A stretch of DNA of 64,000 nucleotides from Paenibacillus phocaeensis. GTDB taxonomy: Bacteria; Bacillota; Bacilli; Paenibacillales; Paenibacillaceae. Below the pieces are notes generated by a model, which did no database searches, had not been told where the DNA came from, and saw only the letters and a list, made by a program, of their open reading frames with translations. The first letter of the stretch is position 1; each line of letters begins with the position of its first letter. The DNA lies in the NCBI RefSeq assembly GCF_900021165.1, contig NZ_FCOQ01000029.1, positions 33,006-97,005 on the forward strand. Reading direction: 5' to 3'. Both the position numbers and the translations under genes were made by a program. Below are positions 35,254 to 43,819 of the stretch, piece after piece.

Positions 35254-36588
35254 TTATCTGCCTGCTTTGGCCGCCAATTCCTTGCCAAGCTTATCGATCT
35301 TGTTAAAGGCTTCTTCGATGGACTGCTGGCCGAATGTCACCGCGTCCATCTCTTTCTTATAAGCATCCACCCATTCCGTAAAGCCAGGGGCCGGGGAATA
35401 GAACGGCAGCGCTTTATCGACGGACAGGTCGTAAATTTCTTTGCCCAGCTTATCCTTGGCCTCCAGATTCGGTTCAAGCTTCTTGTAGATATCCGGGTTG
35501 ATCGGAATGCCGCGGGTCAAAGCAAGCGCATCGCCCGCCGCTTCGTCGGTAATAAACCATTTGACGAATTTTTTGGCTTCTTCCTTGTTCTGCGAATTGG
35601 TGCTGACGCTGAGGAAAATCGTTGATTGCGCCCAGCCCCCGCCTGCAGGGCCGGTCGGCATATTGACGACGCCCACCTTACCCGGCATCAGCTGCTCGAG
35701 CGCGCTGACCGAGCCGGTTGTTGCGCCGCGGGTCATCACCACTCCGCTGGCCATCGGGTCGGCTTGCGGATCGTTCTCCAGGAAGGCGGCGGACTGCTCC
35801 GCCGGCGGCACGATTTTATCCTTGCGAAACTGTTCGTAGGTTTGATAGAACGTCATAAACAAGTCCTTGTCGAGTGTAAATGTTTTCCCCCCGTCGGACA
35901 TGATCGGAGGTTTCCCCATCGCCGTCTGATAGTAGTTGAAGAAATCCCAGGTTGTCGTATCGCCGATCGGATATTTGCCTTCCGGCAGCTTGGCTCGGGC
36001 GTCCCTTGCCCATTGGAAGTACTCGTCGTACGTCCAGTCCTTATGCGGCAGCGGAATGCCATATTGCTCGAGCTCGACCTTGTTGAAGGCGGTACCTTGC
36101 GCATTCTGGCTGAGCGGGATGCCGTACAGTTTGCCGTCGATCTTCAGGTTCTCAATCACGCCGGGATCCACGATGCCGGTCAGATCGATATCCGACAGAT
36201 CCTCCAACTGCCCCCGACTGACGTATTCCTGCAAGTAAGCGGCGTCCATCTGAAGCACGTCTGTCATCGTTTTGGATGCCGCTAAAGTCGGCAGCTTCTG
36301 CCAATAAGCCTCCCAGGCCATATACTCGGGTTTGAACTTCACGCCGGGGTGTTGCTGCGTATAAAGCTCCAACGCTTTCTGCGTCGCTTCGTGACGGGCA
36401 TCGGTCCCCCACCACATGATGCTGAGCGTCTTCTCTCCGCTGGCTCCCCCGTTTCCGCCGCCGTTTCCGCCGCCGCTTCCTCCGGAATTTCCTCCGGCAC
36501 TGCCTCCCCCTCCGCCGCCGCATGCCGTAAGGGCAAGAAGCAGGGCCAGCAGAAGGGCGGACGCGCTCATCCATTTCATTTTGCTCAT
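35254..36588 (-). CDS. Extracellular sugar-binding lipoprotein (family 1)
   Basis: 444 residues. Lipobox LALTAC with Cys23, followed by a striking Gly-rich linker of about 30 residues with Ser and Asn. The binding domain begins KTLSIMWWGTDARHEAT and is of the shorter MalE-like type (unlike the 540-residue LipO type elsewhere). Two ATG codons are possible at the start: the first has AGGGG 9 bases upstream, the fourth codon has GAGG 9 bases upstream. By operon context it binds a uronate or related sugar. Confidence 0.92.
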   Translation of the reverse strand: MSKMKWMSASALLLALLLALTACGGGGGGSAGGNSGGSGGGNGGGNGGASGEKTLSIMWWGTDARHEATQKALELYTQQHPGVKFKPEYMAWEAYWQKLPTLAASKTMTDVLQMDAAYLQEYVSRGQLEDLSDIDLTGIVDPGVIENLKIDGKLYGIPLSQNAQGTAFNKVELEQYGIPLPHKDWTYDEYFQWARDARAKLPEGKYPIGDTTTWDFFNYYQTAMGKPPIMSDGGKTFTLDKDLFMTFYQTYEQFRKDKIVPPAEQSAAFLENDPQADPMASGVVMTRGATTGSVSALEQLMPGKVGVVNMPTGPAGGGWAQSTIFLSVSTNSQNKEEAKKFVKWFITDEAAGDALALTRGIPINPDIYKKLEPNLEAKDKLGKEIYDLSVDKALPFYSPAPGFTEWVDAYKKEMDAVTFGQQSIEEAFNKIDKLGKELAAKAGR

Positions 36589-36649
36589 CCTCGTATTCCC
36601 CTTTCATTTATCGAATTCAGGCCATAGACTTCATTTCGAGGCGGCTTCC

Positions 36650-37477
36650 TTAGCCTTTAAGCCCCGTCGTTGCGATTCCTTCCACGAAATGCTTCTGAGC
36701 GAACAGGAAGATGAGCGCGGAAGGGATGACGGACAGCAGCGACATCGCCAACAACTGCCCCCATTGAATTTCAAACTGATCGATGAACCCCCGAAGCGCC
36801 AGGCCAACCGTAAATTTATCGACCGAGCTGAGATACAGCACCTGTGAGAAGAAGTCGTCCCAGCTCCAAATGAAGGTGAAGATCGCTACCGTGACGAGTG
36901 CCGGCTTGATGAGCGGGAACACGATCCACAGGAAGATGCCGTAGACGGACGCGCCGTCGATTTTCGCCGCCATATCCAAATCTCGGGGGATCCCCCGGAT
37001 GAACTGGACGAGGAGGAAAATGAAGAACGCGCCGCCGCCGAAGAAATGCGGCAGCACCAGCGGAACATAACTGTCCACGAAGCCAAAGTTGTTGAACAGG
37101 ATATATTGCGGAACAACCGTAACTTGACCGGGCAGCATCATCGTCAGCAGAAGAATCGAAAACCAAAAGCCCCGCAGCTTGAAGTTCAGCCGCCCGAAGC
37201 CGTAGGCGACGACGGCGGCGGTCAACACGCCGCCTATTACGTTCCCCACCTCCATCAGGAGCGTATTGCCGAAGAAATGGGCGAACGTATACTCGTTGGA
37301 GTAATGCCAGCCGTTGCTGTAGTTCTCCCAGATCGGCGTCTTCGGCCATAACGTCGGCAGGCTCAGCTCCTCGGTTCTTTTCAGTGAAGCGCCAACCCAC
37401 CAGATGACCGGATACAACATGAGGAGCGAGAATAAGGTCAGGAGCAGATGATGGAACAGCTTGGTGCCCAGCTTCAT
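36650..37477 (-). CDS. Sugar ABC transporter permease, MalG type
   Basis: 275 residues, six helices. EAA loop DMAAKIDGASVYGIF then IVFPLIKPAL; C-terminal FVEGIATTGLKG. The start overlaps the stop of the MalF-type gene by 4 bases (ATGA), with GGGGGAG inside the upstream gene. Confidence 0.94.
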   Translation of the reverse strand: MKLGTKLFHHLLLTLFSLLMLYPVIWWVGASLKRTEELSLPTLWPKTPIWENYSNGWHYSNEYTFAHFFGNTLLMEVGNVIGGVLTAAVVAYGFGRLNFKLRGFWFSILLLTMMLPGQVTVVPQYILFNNFGFVDSYVPLVLPHFFGGGAFFIFLLVQFIRGIPRDLDMAAKIDGASVYGIFLWIVFPLIKPALVTVAIFTFIWSWDDFFSQVLYLSSVDKFTVGLALRGFIDQFEIQWGQLLAMSLLSVIPSALIFLFAQKHFVEGIATTGLKG

Positions 37478-38430
37478 TTCGCGTCTCCCCCTTCCGATTC
37501 GTAGAACACCCAGTATCGGGATGCGGCGAAGTTAATCAAGGTCAACAGCCCGACGATCGCCAGCAGGATCCAGGCCAGCGCCGAGGCATAACCCATTTGG
37601 TAATGCTTGAAGGCTTTCTCGTACAGGAATAAAGCGTACACATAAGTGGAGTTGACCGGTCCGCCTTTGGTAATGATGAAAGCGGAGGTGAAAGTTTGGA
37701 ATGAACCGATCACGCCAAGAATTAAATTAAAGAACATGACAGGAGACAGCATCGGAAGCGTGATACTGAGGAATCGGCGGAACTTGTTCGCCCCGTCCAC
37801 CGCCGCAGATTCGTAAAGCTCCTGCGGGATCTGCTTCAGTCCGGCCAGAAAGATGACCATCGTTGAGCCAAACTGCCACGTATTCAGCAGAATGAGCGTT
37901 CCGAGGGAAGTATCCGGGTTGGTGATCCAGCCGGCGCCCTGGATGCCGAACCAGGCGAGCACCTGATTAATGTAGCCGTCCAGTCCGAACATATTACGCC
38001 ATAACGCGGCAACGGCGATGCTTCCGCCAATCAAGGAAGGGAAATAAATCGCCGTCCGGTACAGATTCATGCCCCTCAACTTCTGGTTCAGCGCCATGGC
38101 GACGAGGAGTGAAAACAGCAGCTTCAACGGTACCGAGAACAATACGAACGTAAAGGTCACGCCAAGCGACTTCGTAAAGGTTGAGTCATTTGTGAAGATA
38201 TTGACGTAATTGCTCGTTCCCGTCCAAACCGGGTCTTCCAACAGCGAATAATCGGTGAAGGACAGGTACAGCGATTGGGCGATCGGCCATAACGTCAACA
38301 GCAGAAAGCCGATGAGCCACGGGGATATAAAAACATAACCGGCCAGATGAGTTGCACCGGTCTTTACGCGCTTTCGGACGGCGCGGCCAGCTTTTCCAGC
38401 CTCTTTAACGGCATTGGTTTGTGCAGCCAT
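37474..38430 (-). CDS. Sugar ABC transporter permease, MalF type
   Basis: 318 residues. Basic N-terminus, first helix LAGYVFISPWLIGFLLLTL, EAA loop ESAAVDGANKFRRFL then ITLPMLSPVM. GGAGGAG precedes the ATG. First gene of the importer-uxuA operon; it is divergent from the RraA-family gene across a 288-base intergenic region. Confidence 0.94.
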   Translation of the reverse strand: MAAQTNAVKEAGKAGRAVRKRVKTGATHLAGYVFISPWLIGFLLLTLWPIAQSLYLSFTDYSLLEDPVWTGTSNYVNIFTNDSTFTKSLGVTFTFVLFSVPLKLLFSLLVAMALNQKLRGMNLYRTAIYFPSLIGGSIAVAALWRNMFGLDGYINQVLAWFGIQGAGWITNPDTSLGTLILLNTWQFGSTMVIFLAGLKQIPQELYESAAVDGANKFRRFLSITLPMLSPVMFFNLILGVIGSFQTFTSAFIITKGGPVNSTYVYALFLYEKAFKHYQMGYASALAWILLAIVGLLTLINFAASRYWVFYESEGGDAK

Positions 38431-38718
38431 CCTTTGACTCCTCCCCTCTTGCGATACACCATGTGATCCATGAATGTTGTAGTACTACTGTATTCGAAGG
38501 CGGTTTCACGATTGAAGGTGACGAAATTATGAAAATGTTTGATTTTTTAAAATCGTGGAATTTTCCGGGAGCCTCCATGGCATCGGTGGGAAAAAATTAT
38601 GATTTAACGGGAAAATGCCTTAAGAAAGTCGCATCGACAAATCGTCGGTCGTCCCTAACAATAAAGTCATGTCAAACGGCAAGGGTTCAACATTTCTCTG
38701 CGAAGTGGAGGCGTATCC
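38431..38718. other. Divergent regulatory region between importer and RraA-family gene
   Basis: 288 bases, AT-rich in the middle. It must hold the start signals of both flanking genes. I see a TTGACA on the minus strand near 38670-38680 without a matching -10, and a partial cre-like GGCGGTTTCA near 38502. No firm promoter or operator can be called. Confidence 0.4.
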
Positions 38719-39624
38719 ATGAAATTCGATCATGCGGAAGACCTTATTCAATTGACGCCGCTGTGGAAAGGCGAACGGTTTGAGAATGGACGGCCGAAGG
38801 TGCCGGCTGACGTCCTGCGAAGAATTCGAAAGATAACGCTGGAGGAAGCATGGGGGCCGCTCTGGCACCGGGGGTATACGTTTCAGTTCGAAGGCGACTT
38901 CAAGATCATTCATCCGGATCAGGTAATGGTCGGGCGGGCGGTTACGGCCGTCATGGTGCCGAAGCGTCCCGATCTGCACGAGACGCTGCTGAATTACGGT
39001 CATGAGCAGGAGGGGCGGAAAGGTTTCTTTAATCAATGGGTCATCGATTCCTTAGTGGAAGATGACGTTGTTGTCGTCGATATGTTTGACAAAATCCATC
39101 TGGGAACCTATGTCGGCGGAAACTTGTCTACGGCCATCTCAACCCGCACCAAGCGGGGGGGTGCCGTGATCTGGGGCGGTATCCGCGACAATCAGCAGGT
39201 GGCGGAAATCAAGAACATTAATGTCTACTACCGCGGCAGCGACCCAACCGCCATCGGCGATGTCACGATGGTGGGCATGAACGTGCCGACCCGGATCGGC
39301 AAGGCAATTTGCCTTCCTGGCGACGTGGTGCTCGGAACGCCGGCAGGGGTCATCTTCATCCCTCCCCATCTTGCCGAGCTGACGGCGGAGCAGGCGGAGA
39401 AATCGCAGGTCCGCGACGTATTTGGCTTTATTCGTCTGAAGGAGGGCGTCTATTCCACCGCACAGATCGACGCCTCATGGCCAATCTCGTTGTGGGAAGA
39501 CTTCATCCAGTGGTTCCAAAGCGACGAGGCGGCTGCCGAATACCGCCATTTAACCTGGGAGAAGGAGCTGGAGGAGGCGCGCCGGAACGAGCAGGACGGC
39601 CCCCGTTCCGACGTACGTTTATAG
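38719..39624 (+). CDS. RraA-family protein (class II aldolase/decarboxylase-like), extended
   Basis: 301 residues, longer than the usual 160-230, with about 60 extra at the N-terminus and about 50 at the C-terminus. The RraA core is clear: GNLSTAISTRTKRGGAVIWGG, then R156-D157, then GDVVLGTPAGVIFIPP. In the aldolases of this family an acidic residue follows RD at +3; here it is Gln160. The best-known members cleave 4-hydroxy-4-methyl-2-oxoglutarate; others act in sugar-acid pathways. GTGGAGG precedes the ATG. Its neighbours suggest a late step in acid-sugar breakdown. Confidence 0.85.
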   Translation: MKFDHAEDLIQLTPLWKGERFENGRPKVPADVLRRIRKITLEEAWGPLWHRGYTFQFEGDFKIIHPDQVMVGRAVTAVMVPKRPDLHETLLNYGHEQEGRKGFFNQWVIDSLVEDDVVVVDMFDKIHLGTYVGGNLSTAISTRTKRGGAVIWGGIRDNQQVAEIKNINVYYRGSDPTAIGDVTMVGMNVPTRIGKAICLPGDVVLGTPAGVIFIPPHLAELTAEQAEKSQVRDVFGFIRLKEGVYSTAQIDASWPISLWEDFIQWFQSDEAAAEYRHLTWEKELEEARRNEQDGPRSDVRL

Positions 39625-39639
39625 AGGCGGAGAATCAAG

Positions 39640-39673
39640 AAGCAGGAAGCGGACGTTGCACCGCTTCCTGCTT
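39640..39673. terminator. Bidirectional terminator, 13-bp perfect stem
   Basis: AAGCAGGAAGCGG and CCGCTTCCTGCTT with an 8-base loop, placed between the convergent RraA-family and AraC genes. T content after the stem is modest on both sides. Confidence 0.75.
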
Positions 39674-40842
39674 TATTTGTGAATCGACTCCCGATACTCG
39701 CTCGGCGAGACCCCTACTTTCTTCTTGAAAATTTGACTGAAATAGCGGGAATCCTGGTAGCCGACCTTCTCCGCGACTTCATAATTTTTGAAATGGGTGG
39801 TCCGGAGCATTTCCTTCGCTTTGTCGATGCGGATGTCGGTCAGATGCTCGATGAATGTCTTGCCGGTGTTCGTCTTGAAGAGCAGGCTCAAGTAGGTTGG
39901 CGTCATATACACCTTTTGCGCGACACTTTGCAGCGAGGCGCGCTGGCACTCCTGCTCCATGTAGTGGAGGGTCTTCTTAATGATGCTGCGATGGTTCTCC
40001 TTCTGGCCAGGGGAAGCCACCTTCCAGAGCTCGGTCAGAAATCGGCAGACGTACGCCTTAAGCTCCTCGAACGTGCCCAACTTCACCAGAAATGTCGCTT
40101 CAAAAGGCCTGTAAGCGCCTACATTTTGTTCGTCAGCAAGCACCCTTCTTTCCATTCCGACCAATAGACGGATCGTCAGCTCATACATGCTCTTGATGTC
40201 GATCGGTCCATCCTCCAGCACGGCGGAATAGAACCCTTCCACCGCCTCCGCAATCTCTTCTTCCGAGTCGGCCGCACGGAAATGATCATACAACTGCTTC
40301 TCCTTCTCCGCCGGATAGCAGCTGATCGGCTCCAGCCGAAGAAATTCGCCATAATGGATCATTTGCCCGGTTCCGCTGTAGAACTTGTTCTGCAGCGCCC
40401 ACGAAGCTTGCCGATAGGAACGGTGGACGTCTCTTAAATGGCTGCACGGCTTCCCTACCCCGATGCTTACGGGGAATTCGAACCGTTCGCTGAGAATCTC
40501 CTGCAGCCGCTCAAGCACCTCCTTGGATACCCAAGAGAACAACAGCCCAATTCGCCCTTCCCCGTCAAGAAAAACGATGCTGCTCCCCGGCATCCGATGC
40601 TGAAGGGAGTCTCGCATCAGCTCCAGAGAAGTCAGCTTGTCATGTTCATGATCTGCAGGAGCGGTCGGCTCCAACAGCGCAATGGTGGGAAATGTGTAGT
40701 ATGGATTCAAATGAAGCCTGTTCAGGCTTTCCTTCAAATCCGCCTTGGCTTCCGCGTTCCCGGATACCAGAACCCGCAGGAGACGGTCACTCATCCAAGT
40801 CGTGATCGCCTGGTGGTCCATCACAAGCCGTTCATTCAACAT
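39673..40842 (-). CDS. AraC-family transcriptional regulator
   Basis: 389 residues. The last 100 hold the double helix-turn-helix (MTPTYLSLLFKTNTGKTF, VGYQDSRYFSQIFKKKVG). The first 280 have no receiver domain and no membrane helix; they resemble the middle region of YesN-like proteins (ISIGVGKPCSHLRDVHRSYRQA). It is thus a stand-alone cytoplasmic member. GGGGG precedes the ATG. Likely a regulator of the acid-sugar genes; its ligand is unknown. Confidence 0.92.
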   Translation of the reverse strand: MLNERLVMDHQAITTWMSDRLLRVLVSGNAEAKADLKESLNRLHLNPYYTFPTIALLEPTAPADHEHDKLTSLELMRDSLQHRMPGSSIVFLDGEGRIGLLFSWVSKEVLERLQEILSERFEFPVSIGVGKPCSHLRDVHRSYRQASWALQNKFYSGTGQMIHYGEFLRLEPISCYPAEKEKQLYDHFRAADSEEEIAEAVEGFYSAVLEDGPIDIKSMYELTIRLLVGMERRVLADEQNVGAYRPFEATFLVKLGTFEELKAYVCRFLTELWKVASPGQKENHRSIIKKTLHYMEQECQRASLQSVAQKVYMTPTYLSLLFKTNTGKTFIEHLTDIRIDKAKEMLRTTHFKNYEVAEKVGYQDSRYFSQIFKKKVGVSPSEYRESIHK

Positions 40843-40888
40843 GCTCTTTCCCCCTTATGAAAAAAAGATGACGAGCGAGACTCAGATT

Positions 40889-41536
40889 CTAGTCCAATTG
40901 AATGAATTTGTAGGCGTGCATATGCTCGATAAACGCTTCCTCCGCAACGTCGCCGTCCCCTGTTCGGAGGGCGTCAATCAACATCCGGTGCCAATCGGCC
41001 AGCATCTCCGTTGTAGAATGCCGATTGGAGATGGCCATAAAACGCATCACCTTCGTTCGCATGTGGTTCCAGAGCTCGAGGATGGCTTGATTGTCGCAAC
41101 GCTTGTAGAAGAAACCGTGAAAGTCCATGTCCAGCTCGAGTATGCTTAACGTGTCGCCTTGCCCGACGGCCTCCTCCATCCTCTGAATCATCGCTTCCAG
41201 CGCGGTATAATCCGCCTCCGACAAGGTTGGCATGGACGTGCGAACGGCGTACCCTTCGATGATTTCACGAAGAACAAACAGATCGCGGATCTCCTTCGAC
41301 GTAATGTTGGATACCACGGACCCTTTATTCCGAATGCCGATGATCAATCCTTCCTGCTTCATCCGTTCCAGCGCTTCCCGTACAGGCGCCTGGCTGACTT
41401 GGAACTGGCCCGCGATCTCCAGCACAAGCAGCCGAGTCCCCGGGCCAAGTTCACCGGTGAGGATTTTGCGTTTCAAGGTTGCATAAATTTGTTCGCTTAT
41501 GGAATTCACCAGCGGGACGAACTCGTTGATTGGCAT
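40889..41536 (-). CDS. GntR/FadR-subfamily transcriptional regulator
   Basis: 215 residues. Winged helix at the N-terminus (QIYATLKRKILTGELGPGTRL, VSQAPVREALERMKQEGLI) and an all-helical FCD domain with likely metal ligands in ELDMDFHGFFYKRC, the later HRMLIDAL, and FIEHMHAYKF. FadR-type members often respond to sugar acids or organic acids, which fits this region. Repeats of TCGATTATCG just upstream may be its own operator. Confidence 0.93.
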   Translation of the reverse strand: MPINEFVPLVNSISEQIYATLKRKILTGELGPGTRLLVLEIAGQFQVSQAPVREALERMKQEGLIIGIRNKGSVVSNITSKEIRDLFVLREIIEGYAVRTSMPTLSEADYTALEAMIQRMEEAVGQGDTLSILELDMDFHGFFYKRCDNQAILELWNHMRTKVMRFMAISNRHSTTEMLADWHRMLIDALRTGDGDVAEEAFIEHMHAYKFIQLD

Positions 41537-41552
41537 CCTACTCCGTCTCCAT

Positions 41553-41584
41553 TCGATTATCGTTTATCGATTATCGATAATTCG
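41553..41584. promoter_or_regulatory. Candidate GntR operator: overlapping TCGATTATCG repeats
   Basis: Two direct copies of TCGATTATCG and an ATTATCGATAAT palindrome lie in 32 bases, starting 17 bases upstream of the GntR start. Confidence 0.5.
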
Positions 41585-41633
41585 TTTGCTTCCATTGTAT
41601 GAGAGGACCCGCGCATCTGATACCGGAGATCGC

Positions 41634-41666
41634 AAAAAAAGTCCGCGAAGCTCTCGCTTCACGGAC
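41634..41666 (-). terminator. Rho-independent terminator of the importer/dehydrogenase operon
   Basis: Minus strand: 11-bp stem (one G-T pair), GAGA loop, then TTTTTTT. Confidence 0.92.
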
Positions 41667-41699
41667 AGATACGGGACTTCTCTATTTCAGAGGTTATGG

Positions 41700-42782
41700 T
41701 TATTCCTGATCAAAATAAACGATTTTCCCCGTCTCTGCGGATTGATAAACCGCCTCCAGAATTTGAGACACGACCATCGCTTCCCTCGGTTTAACCAAGG
41801 GTTCAGTGTCGTTCACGATGCTGTGAATCCACTGTTTGGCTTCATACTCGAAATCGGTCAGTTTTTCCCCGCGGAACAGTTCCCTTGCATTCGGATCGAC
41901 ATCAAGCTGATTCAAGAACAAGCTTCCGTCCCGCTCTCCATTAATCCGCAGTTTATTGTGATTGAAATCCGCGCCTCCCTTCGTTCCGCACAGCAGGTTG
42001 CCGCCGCCGTCCGCCAGGTTCAGGGCCCAACTCGTTTCAATGATGACCGTAGCGCCGTTTCTGAATTTCACATATCCAAACGCGGAATCTTCAACCTCAA
42101 ATTGGTTGGGATCCCAGGACCCCCATTCGTTTGCGGCATTTTCGGTCTGCTTCAGCTTATGGAAGACGCTGCCGACGACGCTTTCCGGTTCATAGTTATC
42201 CATCAGCCAAAGGATGAGATCGAGGGAATGAGTGCCGATATCGATCATGGGACCTCCCCCCTGCTGTTCTTTATCCAAAAACACGCCCCAGGTCGGTACG
42301 CCTCTTCTTCGGGTCGCAACGGCTTTGGCGAAATAAATTTCTCCCAGTTCCCCGGCTTTGATCATCTTTTTTAACAGCTGGCTTTTGGCGCTGGACCGGC
42401 TCTGGTATCCAACGGTCAGCTTCTTGCCCGTTCGCAGCGAGGCCTCGTACATCGCTTTCGCTTCCGCGCCGGTGACGGCCATCGGCTTCTCGCACATGAC
42501 ATGTTTACCGCTTTCGAGCGCATCGATGGAAATTGAGGCGTGCGAACGGTTCGGGGTTAACACATGCACGACTTCGATCTCTTCCAGCGCCAGCAGTTCC
42601 TTGTAGTCCGTAAACACCTTGGCTTCCGGCGTTCCGTATTTCTTCGCCGCGGCTTCGGCTCTTTCCGGGATCAAGTCGCAGAATGCGACCATCTGTACGT
42701 TTTCCACCTTCGCTAAACTCGGCATATGTTTGTCATTTGCAATCAATCCGCAGCCGATGATCCCTACTTTTACAGTTCTCAC
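41700..42782 (-). CDS. Gfo/Idh/MocA-family oxidoreductase
   Basis: 360 residues. N-terminal Rossmann fold (VGIIGCGLIANDKHMP), the family lysine in CEKPMAV, and a C-terminal substrate domain with GGGPMIDIGTHSLDLILWL, whose His is usually catalytic. The start is GTG at 42780-42782 with GGAAGGTG upstream. Members oxidise or reduce sugars, inositols or their amino or acid forms with NAD(P). It lies last in an importer operon next to a second member. Confidence 0.93.
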   Translation of the reverse strand: MRTVKVGIIGCGLIANDKHMPSLAKVENVQMVAFCDLIPERAEAAAKKYGTPEAKVFTDYKELLALEEIEVVHVLTPNRSHASISIDALESGKHVMCEKPMAVTGAEAKAMYEASLRTGKKLTVGYQSRSSAKSQLLKKMIKAGELGEIYFAKAVATRRRGVPTWGVFLDKEQQGGGPMIDIGTHSLDLILWLMDNYEPESVVGSVFHKLKQTENAANEWGSWDPNQFEVEDSAFGYVKFRNGATVIIETSWALNLADGGGNLLCGTKGGADFNHNKLRINGERDGSLFLNQLDVDPNARELFRGEKLTDFEYEAKQWIHSIVNDTEPLVKPREAMVVSQILEAVYQSAETGKIVYFDQE

Positions 42783-42800
42783 AGACTCACCTTCCTTCCG

Positions 42801-43784
42801 TTATTTGAATTCCACCGTTCGGTGTTCCTTATGGGCGATATAGGCCGCTTCCAAGAGCTCCGTCAACTTCGTCCCCGCTTCCAGTCCGAACGGCATCGGC
42901 TTGTCATCGAGCAAAGCATCCACCCATTGCAGGATCGGAGCCGGCTGCTCTGCCGGGAGTTGATTCGGTGAGACCCATCCGCCAAAGGGGATATCGAGCT
43001 TCTTCGAAGTGACTTTAACGGTATGATCCGAGATGATCAAAGTGCCCTCGGTCCCGTAAATTTCAAGAGCGGAAGGCGTTCGGTACGTGACCAGGCTGGT
43101 CTCCACCAGGGCGACCGCGTTGTTGGCGAACTCAATGGAGCACTGCGCATTATCCTCCACAGCACGATGGGTGAAATAATGAAACATGGAGGTGACTCGC
43201 TTGGGCTTGCCCAGATACCAACTGGCGAGATACATCGGATGGCAGCCTAAATCCATCATAGCCCCGCCCCCGGTTTGCTTCTCGTCATACCAGTACTCCG
43301 GCAGCCAATTGTTCAAAGCCCCGTCGTGGCCGTTCCGAATGCGCAGAAGCGTTACGTCTCCTAGAATCCGATCCTCGATCAACTGCTTCGCGAATAATTC
43401 GGGCGGTCTGGTGCGAGCGGGAAAGGAAATGCCAAACTTGACGCCCGCTTGGCGCACGGCTGCCGAGATCCGGTCGCATTCCTCCGTGGTCAGCGCCATC
43501 GCTTTCTCGGTGAAAATATGTTTGCCGGCCTGAGCGGCAGCGACCATGACGTCCGCATGCATGCTTGTCGGGGCATCCACCACGACGCCATCGAGATCTT
43601 CCCGCCGCAGAAGAGCGTCCAGATCCGCCTCAAAGTCCGCTCCCAATCGGGCGGCCCATTCCCTTCCGCGTTCGGGTTCTTCGTCCCAGACCGCCGTGAT
43701 CTTCACCTTGCCATGGGATTGCAGCCTTCTGGCATAATCCTCTGCATGCACATGCCATTTGCTTAACATTGCGACGTTCAACAT
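42801..43784 (-). CDS. Gfo/Idh/MocA-family oxidoreductase, divergent
   Basis: 327 residues. The usual GxGxxG loop is replaced by AMLSKWHVHAEDYARRL, and the EKP motif reads TEKAMAL. The later part is normal for the family (GGGAMMDLGCHPMYLASWYLG). It may use the cofactor differently or act on a special substrate. A ribosome site precedes the ATG and the gene is 18 bases before the GTG of the second dehydrogenase, so the pair probably performs coupled oxidation and reduction. Confidence 0.92.
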   Translation of the reverse strand: MLNVAMLSKWHVHAEDYARRLQSHGKVKITAVWDEEPERGREWAARLGADFEADLDALLRREDLDGVVVDAPTSMHADVMVAAAQAGKHIFTEKAMALTTEECDRISAAVRQAGVKFGISFPARTRPPELFAKQLIEDRILGDVTLLRIRNGHDGALNNWLPEYWYDEKQTGGGAMMDLGCHPMYLASWYLGKPKRVTSMFHYFTHRAVEDNAQCSIEFANNAVALVETSLVTYRTPSALEIYGTEGTLIISDHTVKVTSKKLDIPFGGWVSPNQLPAEQPAPILQWVDALLDDKPMPFGLEAGTKLTELLEAAYIAHKEHRTVEFK

Positions 43785-43819
43785 GCCTGTTCCCTCCTTC
43801 GTCTTGATCCTGAGTTTGG

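Noticed and set aside
36416..36540. Pro-rich plus-strand frame over the Gly-rich linker
   Set aside because: It is the antisense image of the Gly-rich linker after the lipoprotein Cys in the gene at 35254-36588.
38421..38783. 120-codon plus-strand frame upstream of the RraA-family gene
   Set aside because: It overlaps the divergent promoter region and the start of the well-supported RraA-family gene in another frame, and its sequence looks random.
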